From Rivularia sp. PCC 7116 (GTDB lineage Bacteria; Cyanobacteriota; Cyanobacteriia; Cyanobacteriales; Nostocaceae): DNA of 64,000 nt. Under the pieces are notes generated by a model. That model ran no database searches and was not told the DNA's origin. It saw nothing but the letters and a program-made list of their open reading frames with translations. Shown here piece after piece: positions 26,335 through 35,687 of the stretch. The translations under genes and the position numbers were made by a program. How positions within the stretch are numbered: the stretch's first letter is position 1; every line of letters begins with the position of its first letter. The stretch is taken from contig NC_019678.1 in assembly GCF_000316665.1 (NCBI RefSeq), positions 1,612,001-1,676,000 on the forward strand, given 5' to 3'.

Positions 26335-28263
26335 ATGCCCGTTGATACTAAAAACAAAAGTCCGATCAAGCCACCGAAAATGCGGCAGTTTGGCAGCAGC
26401 TTATTTATTTTGCTGACTTTGCTATTATTGCTTAATTTTATCGTACCCAGTTTTTTCGCTCCGGAATATCCTCAAGCACCTTATAGTGAATTTATCGCTC
26501 AAGTGCAAGCAGGAAAAGTCGAGCGGGCTATTATTGGAGGCGACCGCATTCAGTATGAAGTCAATTCTGATGATGTTTTCGGTTCAGATGCCAAAGAGAT
26601 ATATACAACTACCCCTATAGCCCTAGATTTGGATTTACCCAAAATCCTGCGAGAGAATAATGTGGAGTTCGCCGCACCACCTCCAGACAAAAATGCTTGG
26701 ATTGGTACTCTTTTGAGTTGGGTTATTCCTCCTTTAATTTTCTTCGGTATTTGGGGATTTTTTATGCGTCGCCAAGGTGGTGCGGCGCTGACGGTTGGTA
26801 AAAGCAAGGCTCGGATTTTTTCTGAAGGTAGCACTGGAGTACAATTCAGCGATGTTGCTGGAGTTGATGAAGCTAAAGCAGAATTAGAGGAAATAGTTGA
26901 TTTCCTCAAAAATGCCGATAAATATACTCGTTTGGGAGCGAAAATACCCAAAGGTGCTTTATTGGTGGGACCTCCAGGAACGGGTAAAACGCTGTTAGCG
27001 AAAGCGATTGCCGGGGAAGCGGGTGTTCCTTTCTTTAGTATTTCTGGTTCCGAATTTATCGAGTTATTTGTAGGTGTGGGTGCGGCACGAGTCCGAGATT
27101 TATTTGAACAAGCTAAAAAGCAAGCTCCCTGTATCGTTTTTATCGACGAATTAGATGCTCTAGGTAAATCTCGGGGTGGTGCTAATGGGATTATGGGCGG
27201 TAACGACGAACGGGAGCAAACCCTGAATCAGTTACTTACCGAAATGGATGGTTTTGATGCCAATACTGGTGTAATTATTATCGCCGCTACCAACCGTCCG
27301 GAAGTACTCGATGCTGCATTGCGTCGCCCAGGACGTTTTGACCGTCAAATTGTGGTAGATAGACCAGATAAAATTGGTCGAGAAGCGATTTTAAAAGTTC
27401 ACGCTCGTAACGTTAAGTTGACGGGAGATGTGGATTTAGCAACGGTTGCTATTCGGACTCCGGGATTTGCTGGAGCAGATTTAGCCAATTTGGTTAACGA
27501 AGCCGCATTATTAGCAGCACGTCAAAATCGGGATGGGGTAACTTTAGCTGATTTCAACGAAGCTATCGAAAGATTGGTTGCTGGTTTAGAAAAGCGTTCT
27601 CGGGTACTTAATGAAACAGAGAAAAAGACTGTAGCTTATCATGAGGTTGGTCACGCTATAGTCGGTGCTTTGATGCCGGGAGCCGGTAAAGTCGAGAAAA
27701 TATCAGTGGTTCCTCGCGGTGTTGGTGCATTGGGTTATACAATACAAATGCCCGAGGAAGACCGCTTTTTGATGATTGAAGACGAGATTCGCGGACGAAT
27801 TGCCACTTTATTAGGTGGACGTTCGGCAGAAGAGATTATTTTTGGTAAAGTATCTACTGGTGCTTCCGACGATATTCAGAAAACTACAGAATTAGCCGAA
27901 AGAGCGGTTACTTTGTATGGAATGAGCGATAAATTGGGGCCAATTGCCTTTGAGAAAATGCAGCAGCAATTTATTGAAGGTTATGGAAACTCCCGTCGTG
28001 CGGTGAGTGTAGAAGTCGCAAAGTTAATTGATGCTGAAGTCAAGCATATGGTAGACAATGCCCATCATATTGCTTTGAGTATTTTGCATCAAAACCGTGA
28101 CTTGTTAGAAGAAACTGCAATGGAATTATTAGAAAAAGAAATTCTTGAAGGTGAGAAATTGCGGGCAAAACTTCAACAAGCAATAGCACCTGAAGAGTTA
28201 GCAGAGTGGTTGCAGACTGGTAAAATATCTGATGATATTGTTTTGATGCAAACTACTTTATAA
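26335..28263 (+). CDS. ftsH: ATP-dependent zinc metalloprotease FtsH
   Basis: A membrane-bound AAA+ protease of 642 residues that degrades damaged membrane proteins such as D1 of photosystem II. Two membrane helices (about 21-43 and 121-143) flank a lumenal or periplasmic domain. The AAA module has Walker A GPPGTGKT (212-219), Walker [11 protein letters not shown], and the second region of homology with [19 protein letters not shown]. The zinc site is HEVGH (436-440). Cyanobacteria have four FtsH paralogues that form hetero-hexamers; which one this is I cannot decide by eye. AAGGAAAAGAA precedes the ATG. A clear intrinsic terminator follows the stop. No anomalies. Confidence 0.95.
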   Translation: MPVDTKNKSPIKPPKMRQFGSSLFILLTLLLLLNFIVPSFFAPEYPQAPYSEFIAQVQAGKVERAIIGGDRIQYEVNSDDVFGSDAKEIYTTTPIALDLDLPKILRENNVEFAAPPPDKNAWIGTLLSWVIPPLIFFGIWGFFMRRQGGAALTVGKSKARIFSEGSTGVQFSDVAGVDEAKAELEEIVDFLKNADKYTRLGAKIPKGALLVGPPGTGKTLLAKAIAGEAGVPFFSISGSEFIELFVGVGAARVRDLFEQAKKQAPCIVFIDELDALGKSRGGANGIMGGNDEREQTLNQLLTEMDGFDANTGVIIIAATNRPEVLDAALRRPGRFDRQIVVDRPDKIGREAILKVHARNVKLTGDVDLATVAIRTPGFAGADLANLVNEAALLAARQNRDGVTLADFNEAIERLVAGLEKRSRVLNETEKKTVAYHEVGHAIVGALMPGAGKVEKISVVPRGVGALGYTIQMPEEDRFLMIEDEIRGRIATLLGGRSAEEIIFGKVSTGASDDIQKTTELAERAVTLYGMSDKLGPIAFEKMQQQFIEGYGNSRRAVSVEVAKLIDAEVKHMVDNAHHIALSILHQNRDLLEETAMELLEKEILEGEKLRAKLQQAIAPEELAEWLQTGKISDDIVLMQTTL

Positions 28264-28286
28264 GTTTTGACAACGGATTTAATTTT

Positions 28287-28321
28287 AGCGATACGCTGCA
28301 ACGAGTGTATCGCTTTTTTTT
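28287..28321 (+). terminator. Intrinsic terminator of ftsH
   Basis: AGCGATAC (28287-28294) pairs with GTATCGCT (28307-28314), followed by a run of eight T including the stem-closing T. It begins 24 bases after the ftsH stop. Confidence 0.85.
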
Positions 28322-28586
28322 GTTTATATTTTTAACGCAAAGTCGCGCAAAGGTACAGCCTTGGAATGCGGAGTCAATTAATTTGTATATGGAGTAAATA
28401 CGTATATTTATTGAGAATATTTAGTTATCAGTGACGGTAATTTCAAATCAGTTTGTTATGGGTAGTAAAGTATCGTAATCGTGGCACACCCTACAAAAAT
28501 CAAAAAATAGAATAATCTTAATTTATATCCGGGATTAATATCAGTATTATTAAGTTCTAACTTGATAGTTGTGAGTAGATTTAAAT
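28322..28586. other. Spacer before the glycosyltransferase
   Basis: No gene seen. Contains a fragment CGTGGCACACCCTACAAAAATC related to the GTAGGGTGTG repeats seen at 3340. A promoter for the downstream gene is expected but not placed. Confidence 0.35.
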
Positions 28587-29849
28587 ATGCATATCACAAT
28601 TCTCACTCTAGGCTCTCGTGGTGATGTTCAACCGTTTATCGCTTTGGGAGTGGGTTTAAAACAAGCTGGATATAAAGTAAAAATAGCCAGTCAAGCTACT
28701 TTTAAATCAGAAATTAGCTCTCGTGGTTTAGAGTTTGCTTTAATTAGCGGTAATCCCAAAGAAGGTATAGAAAGCGCGGAAGGGCAAGCGATGTTACGAA
28801 CTAAAAACCCGATAGATTTTGTACGTCGGATGGGTGATTTGCTCGAACCTTTAATGGAAAAAGTTTTTCTCGATTCGTGGCAAGCTTGTCAGGAAACTGA
28901 TGCGATTATTGGGGGAGGGTTTCCTTTTTGGGGATTTGATATTGCAGAAAAATTGAATATTCCTTTTTACTATGCTTATTTGACACCGGGTTATCCTACT
29001 AAAGAATTTCCTAATGCAGTTACACCAGCACATTTAGAAAAGTTAGGAGGTATCTACAATCGATTCAGCTATACGCTAACCATTCAGCTATTTTGGCAAT
29101 TTTTCCGCAAACCAATCAATCAATTTCGCGAATCTATTCTCAATTTACCGCCGACAAGTATTTGGAAAAATGTTTTTACAAAAATGGAAGATGCTAAAGT
29201 CAATTATCTAATTGGTTGTAGTGCTTCTGTTATTCCCAAACCAAAAGATTGGTCAAATCGGGTTCATTTAACAGGATATTGGTTTTTAGATACACCCGAT
29301 AATTTTACTCCTCCAACTGATTTGGTAAACTTTCTCAAATCTGGCTCTCCTCCGGTTTATATTGGCTTCGGTAGCATGGCTGGTGAAGAAGCTCAAAAAA
29401 TTGCGGAAATTGCTCTATTAGCATTAGCAAAAACTCAGCAAAGAGGAATTTTTCTATCCGGTTGGGGTAGTATAAAAAATTCAGATTTACCCGATACAGT
29501 TTTTCAAATAGATAATATTCCCCACAGTTGGCTATTTCCAAAAATGGCTTGTATAGTCCATCATGGAGGCGCTGGAACAACTGCTGCCACCTTCCGCGCT
29601 GGGGTACCTAGTATTATTATTCCATTTTTTGGCGACCAGCAATTTTGGGCATATCAAGCCGCTAAATTAGGTGTAAGTCCACCAATGATTGATAGAAAAA
29701 ATCTGACAGTAGATTCTCTAGCCCAAGCAATAACAAATGCAGTTGAAAATCAATCTATAAAAGAAAATGCTGCAAGTTTGGGTGACAAAATTCGTTCGGA
29801 AAATGGTGTTCGGGAAGTTGTAGAAATCTTTAGTTCAAGGAATTGGTAA
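28587..29849 (+). CDS. UGT/GT1-family glycosyltransferase
   Basis: A 420-residue GT-B fold glycosyltransferase resembling sterol 3-beta-glucosyltransferases and macrolide-type transferases. The N-terminal acceptor domain starts with ITILTLGSRGDVQPFIALG; the C-terminal domain has the donor site VYIGFGSMAG near 255, then HHGGAGTTAATFRAGVP near 328 and FFGDQQFWA, the plant/bacterial UGT signature (HGGxGT, then DQ). It likely adds a sugar to a lipid or secondary metabolite; the acceptor is unknown. The last residues RNW and TAA stop lie within a GGTAATT heptamer array. It seems to be a single gene, convergent with the WD40 gene. Confidence 0.85.
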   Translation: MHITILTLGSRGDVQPFIALGVGLKQAGYKVKIASQATFKSEISSRGLEFALISGNPKEGIESAEGQAMLRTKNPIDFVRRMGDLLEPLMEKVFLDSWQACQETDAIIGGGFPFWGFDIAEKLNIPFYYAYLTPGYPTKEFPNAVTPAHLEKLGGIYNRFSYTLTIQLFWQFFRKPINQFRESILNLPPTSIWKNVFTKMEDAKVNYLIGCSASVIPKPKDWSNRVHLTGYWFLDTPDNFTPPTDLVNFLKSGSPPVYIGFGSMAGEEAQKIAEIALLALAKTQQRGIFLSGWGSIKNSDLPDTVFQIDNIPHSWLFPKMACIVHHGGAGTTAATFRAGVPSIIIPFFGDQQFWAYQAAKLGVSPPMIDRKNLTVDSLAQAITNAVENQSIKENAASLGDKIRSENGVREVVEIFSSRNW

Positions 29850-29873
29850 TTGGTAATTGGTAATTGGTAATTG
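29839..29873. repeat. GGTAATT heptamer array (STRR type)
   Basis: Five units of GGTAATT (first unit GGAATT). The stop codon TAA of the glycosyltransferase is inside the array. Confidence 0.85.
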
Positions 29874-29900
29874 TTAGTTGGGAACTAATCCAAAAAATGC

Positions 29901-31682
29901 TCAACTTCTCTGCCAAATTTTAACAGTTTTATCCAAACTTCCACTTACCAAAACATTTCCTTTCTCGGCAAAAGCTAAAGCAGTTACAGTGTCGGTATGC
30001 CCTGCAAAAGTACTTAATAATTCACCCGTTTCTAAATGCCATAATTTAATAGTATTATCGGCACTACCACTGGCTAGAATTTGCTCATCTTGACTTAAAG
30101 CAACTGTACATACAGCATCTTCATGTCCTTTGAGAGTGCGAATTAATTCTCCTGTTTTTAAATGCCAAATTTTAATAGTTTTATCCTTACTTGCACTCAC
30201 AAGAATTTTTGTATCTTTAGTCATAGCTAAAGAAGAAACTATATGAGAATGACCTGTAAGACAATAATGTAATTCTATATCCAGACAAGATATTTGCTTC
30301 TTAGTCGAAATTCTCCAGACTTTTATTTTGCGATAGCTACCTGTAACTAAAATTTTTGCATTTTGACTGAAAACCAGAGAGTGAGCCGCAGTATCTTCCA
30401 AAGAAAGCGTTACGGCAACTTGACGCTCCGTCATATCCCAAAACTGAATTTTGCGATCGTCTCCACCAGTCGCTAACATCCTACCGTCGAGTGTAAAGGC
30501 AACGCAGCGCACCATGCCATTATGTTTGTGCATGATATCAATTAAGTCTTTCGCGCCCAAATGCCACATTTTTATCGTAGAATCAGCCCCGCCACTAGCT
30601 AAAGTTTGTCCGTCAGGGCTAAAAGCTAAATAATTGACTTCATCTACAAATCCGGTGCGAAGCCAAGGATATTCCGATAAAGTCGCAATTGAATCGCCAT
30701 TCTTTAAATCCCAAAGCTTTATTTCTCCTCGACTTCCACTGGCTATTAAAGATTGCGAAGCATTTTTGTTTTGAGGTTGTAAAGCAATACAGTTGATCCC
30801 TTTAATATGTCCAATTAAAGTATGCGAACATTGCCATTCACCAGTAATACTTTGCAGGGGATGATTTGGTGAAAGAGTTGAAATTACCTTTGCTTGCTCA
30901 ATCTCATCAACCGATTTTGACAAATGTTGTTGATTCCTAAGTAAATTTAAATACCAAGATAATCCACCAGAATAAAGCAATTTACTCGGCTTCAGATAAA
31001 TATAAGAACCATTAAACTCAAGTTGATTCGTTGGCAAAAAACCAGATATTAAAGCTTCTTTTTCATATCCTCTTTGCGTAGAGCTTGGAAAAAACAGGCA
31101 TATAAAAAATAAAATATGATAGTTTGTTATATCTTCTTGAGTAACGCTCCAACGTACTTTATCTTTTTTGATGCCATTAAAGCTTTCTGAATCGGCAACA
31201 CAAACTCGGATTTTAATATCGGGATTATGTGCAAGTAAAAAAGAAAATTTACTTTCACCCCGAAGATTACCTTCTTCATCTAAATCAATATTTTCTAAAG
31301 GCTGTTTGGGCATCTTTTTCACCAATCTGCTAAAACAGCCTTTCATTACCTCATCAACAATTAATTCTCGTAAGAAATAATCTTCAGCTTGATTTTGAAA
31401 ATAGGTGACAAAAGGAATAGCCCATTCCGAATCTTCGGGATATTCTGACGGAATTGGTGGCGGATTTCGAGCTAGTATTTCTGCTTGTAAGCGGGCATTA
31501 TCAAGGATTGTCGTTAAAGCTTCACCCCAAAATGGCATATATTCTCGATGACAACCTTTTACATTACTTTCAAGTAAAGTAATTTCATAAGTCTTTGTTT
31601 TTTTTATTCGCTCAAGAAAGTCAGCTTGTTGAGCTTTTAGTAAGTTGATAGAGTTTACATCCATACCTTGAGGCACAATCAT
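29901..31682 (-). CDS. WD40-repeat protein with unrecognised N-terminal domain
   Basis: A 593-residue protein. The first 270 residues are not recognised; they contain a long helical start, an FLLAHNPDIKIRVCV strand block, and Trp/Tyr-rich segments. From about residue 285 to the end there are about seven WD40 repeats, with typical units TLIGHIKGINCIALQPQ, LAFSPDGQTLASGGADSTIK and LASGSADNTIKLWHLETGEL, forming a beta-propeller. WD40 proteins of filamentous cyanobacteria often carry N-terminal effector or signalling domains; here no kinase, caspase or NTPase motif is visible. Probably a cytosolic scaffold. One central repeat is diverged (YRKIKVWRISTKKQ). No partner gene is evident. Confidence 0.75.
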   Translation of the reverse strand: MIVPQGMDVNSINLLKAQQADFLERIKKTKTYEITLLESNVKGCHREYMPFWGEALTTILDNARLQAEILARNPPPIPSEYPEDSEWAIPFVTYFQNQAEDYFLRELIVDEVMKGCFSRLVKKMPKQPLENIDLDEEGNLRGESKFSFLLAHNPDIKIRVCVADSESFNGIKKDKVRWSVTQEDITNYHILFFICLFFPSSTQRGYEKEALISGFLPTNQLEFNGSYIYLKPSKLLYSGGLSWYLNLLRNQQHLSKSVDEIEQAKVISTLSPNHPLQSITGEWQCSHTLIGHIKGINCIALQPQNKNASQSLIASGSRGEIKLWDLKNGDSIATLSEYPWLRTGFVDEVNYLAFSPDGQTLASGGADSTIKMWHLGAKDLIDIMHKHNGMVRCVAFTLDGRMLATGGDDRKIQFWDMTERQVAVTLSLEDTAAHSLVFSQNAKILVTGSYRKIKVWRISTKKQISCLDIELHYCLTGHSHIVSSLAMTKDTKILVSASKDKTIKIWHLKTGELIRTLKGHEDAVCTVALSQDEQILASGSADNTIKLWHLETGELLSTFAGHTDTVTALAFAEKGNVLVSGSLDKTVKIWQRS

Positions 31683-31966
31683 AAATAGTAATCGTTTATT
31701 TAAAGCAAGCCAATTGTTCCTCGCTAATCAAGTAGAAATTATCAACATCCATTCACTGCACCATAAATCAAGATAATTTTGTTTATTTATCTTCAATAGG
31801 GATAATCTAATATAAATAGTAGTTCAGGAGTTACGGTAACATAATAATGGATTTTATACACAACCACTGAGATTTATTTTTTTTAATCATAAAATTTATT
31901 TTAGATTATTTAGTTATGGTGGAAATAAATTATAGCGAAACTGGAGAAATTGTGTAGTTTTGTGGT

Positions 31967-32260
31967 TTATTTAGACATTTTCTCTAAATCTTCTGTAGCG
32001 ACGATTGTTTCCAAAAATGCGACTCTTTCTTCTAATTGCTTTACCCGAGAGTTCTGATTTTCTCCACTCCACACAGCAAAAGTGGCAACTGCCGCCCCTA
32101 TAATTGCAGCTAGAGGTAAAATTGCACCAGTTTTTGTCACAATTACAAGAGGAATGCAAATTGCTAGCATTCCGGCACTAACTCCCCAAATTACTGATGT
32201 TGCCGCGACTCTTCCAGTCTTTTGGAGCTTTTCGGAGTTTTCTTGTAACTGTTCGTTCAT
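31967..32260 (-). CDS. Small membrane protein with coiled-coil tail
   Basis: A 97-residue protein. Two hydrophobic segments (about 21-41, TSVIWGVSAGMLAICIPLVI, and 44-65, GAILPLAAIIGAAVATFAVW) are flanked by a charged helix on the N side and a coiled-coil tail (71-92, NSRVKQLEERVAFLETIVAT). It follows the acidic small protein at 32388-32681 on the same strand with a terminator-like hairpin between. The function is unknown; similar short proteins occur in other Nostocales to my knowledge. Confidence 0.65.
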   Translation of the reverse strand: MNEQLQENSEKLQKTGRVAATSVIWGVSAGMLAICIPLVIVTKTGAILPLAAIIGAAVATFAVWSGENQNSRVKQLEERVAFLETIVATEDLEKMSK

Positions 32261-32315
32261 AGGCTTTTTTCGATAGTTTAGCAGGGCTTAATAACAGTAA
32301 GGCTTAAAACAATAC

Positions 32316-32360
32316 AAAAAAATATAGAGACGTAAGATTTTGGTAAAACTTACATCTCTA
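32316..32360 (-). terminator. Intrinsic terminator on the minus strand
   Basis: Read on the minus strand, TAGAGATGTAAG pairs with CTTACGTCTCTA with one mismatch around a 12-base loop, followed two bases later by seven T. It stands 28 bases after the stop of the acidic small protein. Confidence 0.75.
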
Positions 32361-32387
32361 CAACAATTATTAAAACAGATTTTAAGA

Positions 32388-32681
32388 TTATTTATCTTCT
32401 ACATACATTTTTGGTTCAACCGCAAAGTTATCGAGCTTGCCAGACTCATCGATAACAAAACCATCAGTAGTACTCATTGTGCCTTCTTCTTGCTTTTCTA
32501 CAGCATTTACTTCCTGCTTGTTTTGTTCTACAGGAGCATTAGAAGGAATAATCGCATCAGGTGGATTTACTGCGGTTGTTTGTGCCATTTGTACTGCACT
32601 ATGATTGTCACCTGGCGCACCTTTTCCGGGTTCAGCTAAAGCTGGATTTTCTGGTAAAGTTTGTTTTTCTTGGTTACCCAT
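32388..32681 (-). CDS. Acidic, Pro-rich small protein, unknown function
   Basis: A 97-residue soluble, largely disordered protein. The first two-thirds are Pro/Ala/Gln-rich; the end (about 70-97) reads DGFVIDESGKLDNFAVEPKM and is the more conserved-looking part. I have seen similar C-terminal blocks (DNFAVEPKMY) in uncharacterised cyanobacterial proteins but no function is known to me. The terminator just downstream supports transcription on this strand. Confidence 0.6.
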   Translation of the reverse strand: MGNQEKQTLPENPALAEPGKGAPGDNHSAVQMAQTTAVNPPDAIIPSNAPVEQNKQEVNAVEKQEEGTMSTTDGFVIDESGKLDNFAVEPKMYVEDK

Positions 32682-33081
32682 ATATTTACCCTCTGTCTTG
32701 CTTTAAAACACAAACAAACACTTATCGTGACAGTTTGTTATTCCAATGTTTAATTATTTACAAACTTATCGTGATGTGTATTCAGCTTCGCTCTTTCCGG
32801 AGTCATATTTTGTTTAGTCTTTGAGGAATAGATTTTTAATATTGAAGTAGTGGATAAGTAAGTAGTTAAAATTAAATATGAAACCTCACCCTCAATCACT
32901 CTCCTTAGTAAGGAGAGGGAAGCCTGAGGCGAGGCGAAGTCTTATTTTTATATTTAATTATGCCTACCTACTTGTGTCGTTTTTTTGATTAGCAACCCCG
33001 TTATTTAATTTTAGATAGTTCAGAGAAACCAAAAAAAGATATATTGAAAATATAATCTACTATCTAATGAATTAAATTTCT
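32682..33081. other. Spacer with a partial palindromic repeat
   Basis: Bases 32879-32935 (GAAACCTCACCCTCAATCAC and following CTCTCCTTAGTAAGGAGAGG) are a degenerate copy of the palindrome found inside cobN at 10021-10085. Otherwise AT-rich; the promoter of the downstream oxidoreductase is expected here. Confidence 0.55.
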
Positions 33082-33762
33082 ATGACTACTAGTTATATCT
33101 TTTTAGCTGGAGCAAGTCGCGGCGTTGGTAGAGAGATTGCCAATTGTTTGACAGCACAAAATCTACAAGTAAAAGCGCTTTTAAGAACTGAAGAGAAGCG
33201 CCAAGAATTAGAGGCAATGGGCATCAAAGTAGTTTCAGGAGATGCTTTAAATGTAGATGATGTAGAAAGTGCGATTTTGGGTGAAGAATCTATTGAGACA
33301 GTTATTAGTACTATTGGTGGAGTGCCCAAAGACAGCGAAAGGGCTGATTATTTGGGTAACAAAAATCTCATTGATGCCGCAGTCAAAGCAGGTGTGAAAA
33401 AGTTTATTTTGATTTCCTCAATTGGTAGCGGCAACAGTGCAAATGCCATACCTCCCCAAGCCTTGGAAACCCTTAAACCTGTATTAATAGAAAAAGAAAA
33501 AGCTGAAAATTACTTAATTGCCAGCGGATTAACTTATACAGTAATTCGTCCCGGTGGTTTAAAATCAGAACCAAGCACGGGAAATGGGATCTTAACAGAA
33601 GACCCCAAAATTGCTGGTACAATTCATCGTGCAGACGTAGCACAATTAGTCTGCAAAAGTTTAAACTCGGAAAAAACGAACAACAAAGTACTTTCCGCAA
33701 TCGATGAAAACATGATTTACGGGCAACCAGAATTTGACAAATTAGATTTAGTTAGTAGTTAG
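33082..33762 (+). CDS. NAD(P)-binding SDR-like oxidoreductase (NmrA/NAD_binding_10 type)
   Basis: A 226-residue atypical short-chain dehydrogenase of the NAD(P)-binding class. The cofactor loop is GASRGVGREIA (10-20). STIGGVPKDSERADYLGNKN and FILISSIGSG follow, then the IRPGGLKSEP block typical of NmrA-like and complex-I-associated SDRs. The YxxxK pair of classical SDRs is not in its usual place, so it may be a redox sensor, isomerase or reductase. Substrate unknown; cytosolic. The final Val-Ser-Ser and TAG are written by an AGTTAGT repeat array. It is convergent with the aminotransferase. Confidence 0.8.
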   Translation: MTTSYIFLAGASRGVGREIANCLTAQNLQVKALLRTEEKRQELEAMGIKVVSGDALNVDDVESAILGEESIETVISTIGGVPKDSERADYLGNKNLIDAAVKAGVKKFILISSIGSGNSANAIPPQALETLKPVLIEKEKAENYLIASGLTYTVIRPGGLKSEPSTGNGILTEDPKIAGTIHRADVAQLVCKSLNSEKTNNKVLSAIDENMIYGQPEFDKLDLVSS

Positions 33763-33800
33763 TAGTTAGTTGTTAGTAGTTAGTTGTTAGTTGTTAGTGA
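33750..33800. repeat. GTTAGTA/GTTAGTT heptamer array
   Basis: About seven units starting in the last codons of the SDR gene; the TAG stop is one of them. Confidence 0.8.
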
Positions 33801-33967
33801 TTAAGAACAATTCAATCAGTGAAATCAGTGAAATCCATTTAATCCGTGATAGTTGTTCACTGTTCACTGATTCCTGTTACTTGACAAAACACCGTTCTTT
33901 ATAAAAGTTATTACTACGTTTAAAAATGCTAAAAGTGTCACAGCACCCTACAAAGAAATGTCAACTG

Positions 33968-34002
33968 CTCACTGTTAACTGTTAACTGTTAACTGTTAAC
34001 TT
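33968..34002. repeat. AACTGTT heptamer array
   Basis: Four units of AACTGTT. On the minus strand it encodes the last residues LTVNS and the TAA stop of the aminotransferase. Confidence 0.8.
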
Positions 34003-35148
34003 GTGTAACCCATTGACTAATCTTGCAATTCCTTCTTTTGCGGTTTCTTTTTGCAAAGCTCCGTAAGCAACTCTTAAATAACAACCTTGATTCATCCCGA
34101 ATGTAGTTCCCGGAAGTACCGCTATCTTATATTGATTTATTAATTGTTTTACTAATTCAAAATCATTAATTTGACTTTTAACTTTTAAAAAGAAATAAAA
34201 AGCACCATCTGCGGGTGCTATTTTACAAATACCTTCAAGACGTTTTAAAGATTCAATTACTAATTCTCGTACTTCTACAATTTTTTGAATATTATCTTTT
34301 AAATATTTTGGTTGTGTTTGTAATGCTCCTAAAGCTGCATATTGAGATACTACAGGTGGACAAATTAAGTTTGTATCTTGAACCTTTTTTACTGCTGTAA
34401 GTAAGTGTTGCGGAATTACCATGTAACCGATGCGCCAGCTTGCAAAACCGTAGGCTTTGGAAAGGCTAAATAAGGATATTGTATGGCTGCTGCTATCGGA
34501 AAATGAACCAGGAGAAACGTGTTTTACTCCATAGGTAAAATATTCGTAAGCTTCATCGCTGATGTGATAAATCCCTCGCTGACAACAAATATCATTGACT
34601 TGCTGTAATAACTCTCGCGAATAAACCGCTCCGGTAGGATTGTTGGGTGAAATTGTTACTACTGCTCGGGTTTTTGGAGTAATTGCTGCAAGAATTTTCT
34701 CCGGTTGTAACTGATAATTTTCATCGGTTTCTACTAACACCGGATTGCACCCAGTCATCGCGATCGCCATTTCGTGGTTAAAGTAATATGGCGTATTTAA
34801 TATTATTTCGTCGCCAAGGGAAGTGATAGCAAGAATGGCATTCATAAACGCCATATTGCTTCCTGCTGTAACCACAATACGGTTATTATCGTTGATTTCT
34901 ATTTTGTTAAAAGCTGCTAATTTTTCTTTGAGGATATTTATTAAAGGGGGAATACCCTCAACAGCTTGATATAAATGATTTTTTGAATCGGTAAGAAACC
35001 GAGGTAAAAATTCTATAGCCTCCGCAGGTGGAGAATAAGAAACAACACCTTGCCCTAAAGATATAGTACCGGGAGAATTTTTGATTAATTCCCCAACAAC
35101 GGGGATTATTGGTGACTGTACCGATTCCATACGAGAGATAAGCGTCAT
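33982..35148 (-). CDS. PLP-dependent aminotransferase class I/II
   Basis: A 388-residue fold-type I aminotransferase. The PLP lysine is Lys231 in SLSKAYG; Asn170 in SPNNPTGAV, Asp198 in ISDEAYE and Arg239 (WRIGY) are the usual cofactor and substrate contacts. It belongs to the aspartate/aromatic aminotransferase group; the specific amino acid cannot be told by eye. Cytosolic. A decayed copy of its 5' region lies at 40395-40567, on the other side of the RTX-like gene. The extreme C-terminus is written by a heptamer array. Confidence 0.88.
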   Translation of the reverse strand: MTLISRMESVQSPIIPVVGELIKNSPGTISLGQGVVSYSPPAEAIEFLPRFLTDSKNHLYQAVEGIPPLINILKEKLAAFNKIEINDNNRIVVTAGSNMAFMNAILAITSLGDEIILNTPYYFNHEMAIAMTGCNPVLVETDENYQLQPEKILAAITPKTRAVVTISPNNPTGAVYSRELLQQVNDICCQRGIYHISDEAYEYFTYGVKHVSPGSFSDSSSHTISLFSLSKAYGFASWRIGYMVIPQHLLTAVKKVQDTNLICPPVVSQYAALGALQTQPKYLKDNIQKIVEVRELVIESLKRLEGICKIAPADGAFYFFLKVKSQINDFELVKQLINQYKIAVLPGTTFGMNQGCYLRVAYGALQKETAKEGIARLVNGLHKLTVNS

Positions 35149-35687
35149 GCGATTTTTAGATTTTGGATTGTCAATTATGGGCTTGCAGAATTTTAAGGTT
35201 TTTCCAAATTTTATTCTCTCGTAAAAGTGATGCCGTTCTTTGCTTGGAATAAAGAAAAATTACAGCTTATGAGTGTTTTTGCTTGATAACTGCTAACTCT
35301 AAATACCTGACTTCTTTACATTCACTTATAAATAAAATTGTCAAAAGTATCACTAATTACTATGTACTAGTAGTGAATTCATTTAAAAATTATGCCTAAT
35401 TAAAAAATTATTTTAAAAAATATTTTTCATAAAAGCTTACTCTTACAGGGTTTTTGTATATTTTTGTTCGCCAAAATTCTTTTTATAGGTAATTAAAATT
35501 TTAGTAAAGTAGTTGCTATCACTTATCTAATGAGTTCTAATTAATACTATTTTTTTTTGTTTTCTGGAATTACAATTTTTTTGGATGATTTCAGAGGCTG
35601 AAGCAGCAAGTTACACAATTAAGCTCCGAAAGTAATTGTTAATCATTCACTTCGCAAATTCACATCGACTTAAATATTTATAGAAAA
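35149..35687. other. Spacer before the RTX-like gene
   Basis: 539 bp, AT-rich. The first 70 bp (35176-35220, TATGGGCTTGCAGAATTTTA) are the parent of a second copy at 40522-40567. The rest carries poly-A/T tracts and presumably the promoter and long 5' leader of the RTX-like gene. No RNA recognised. Confidence 0.45.
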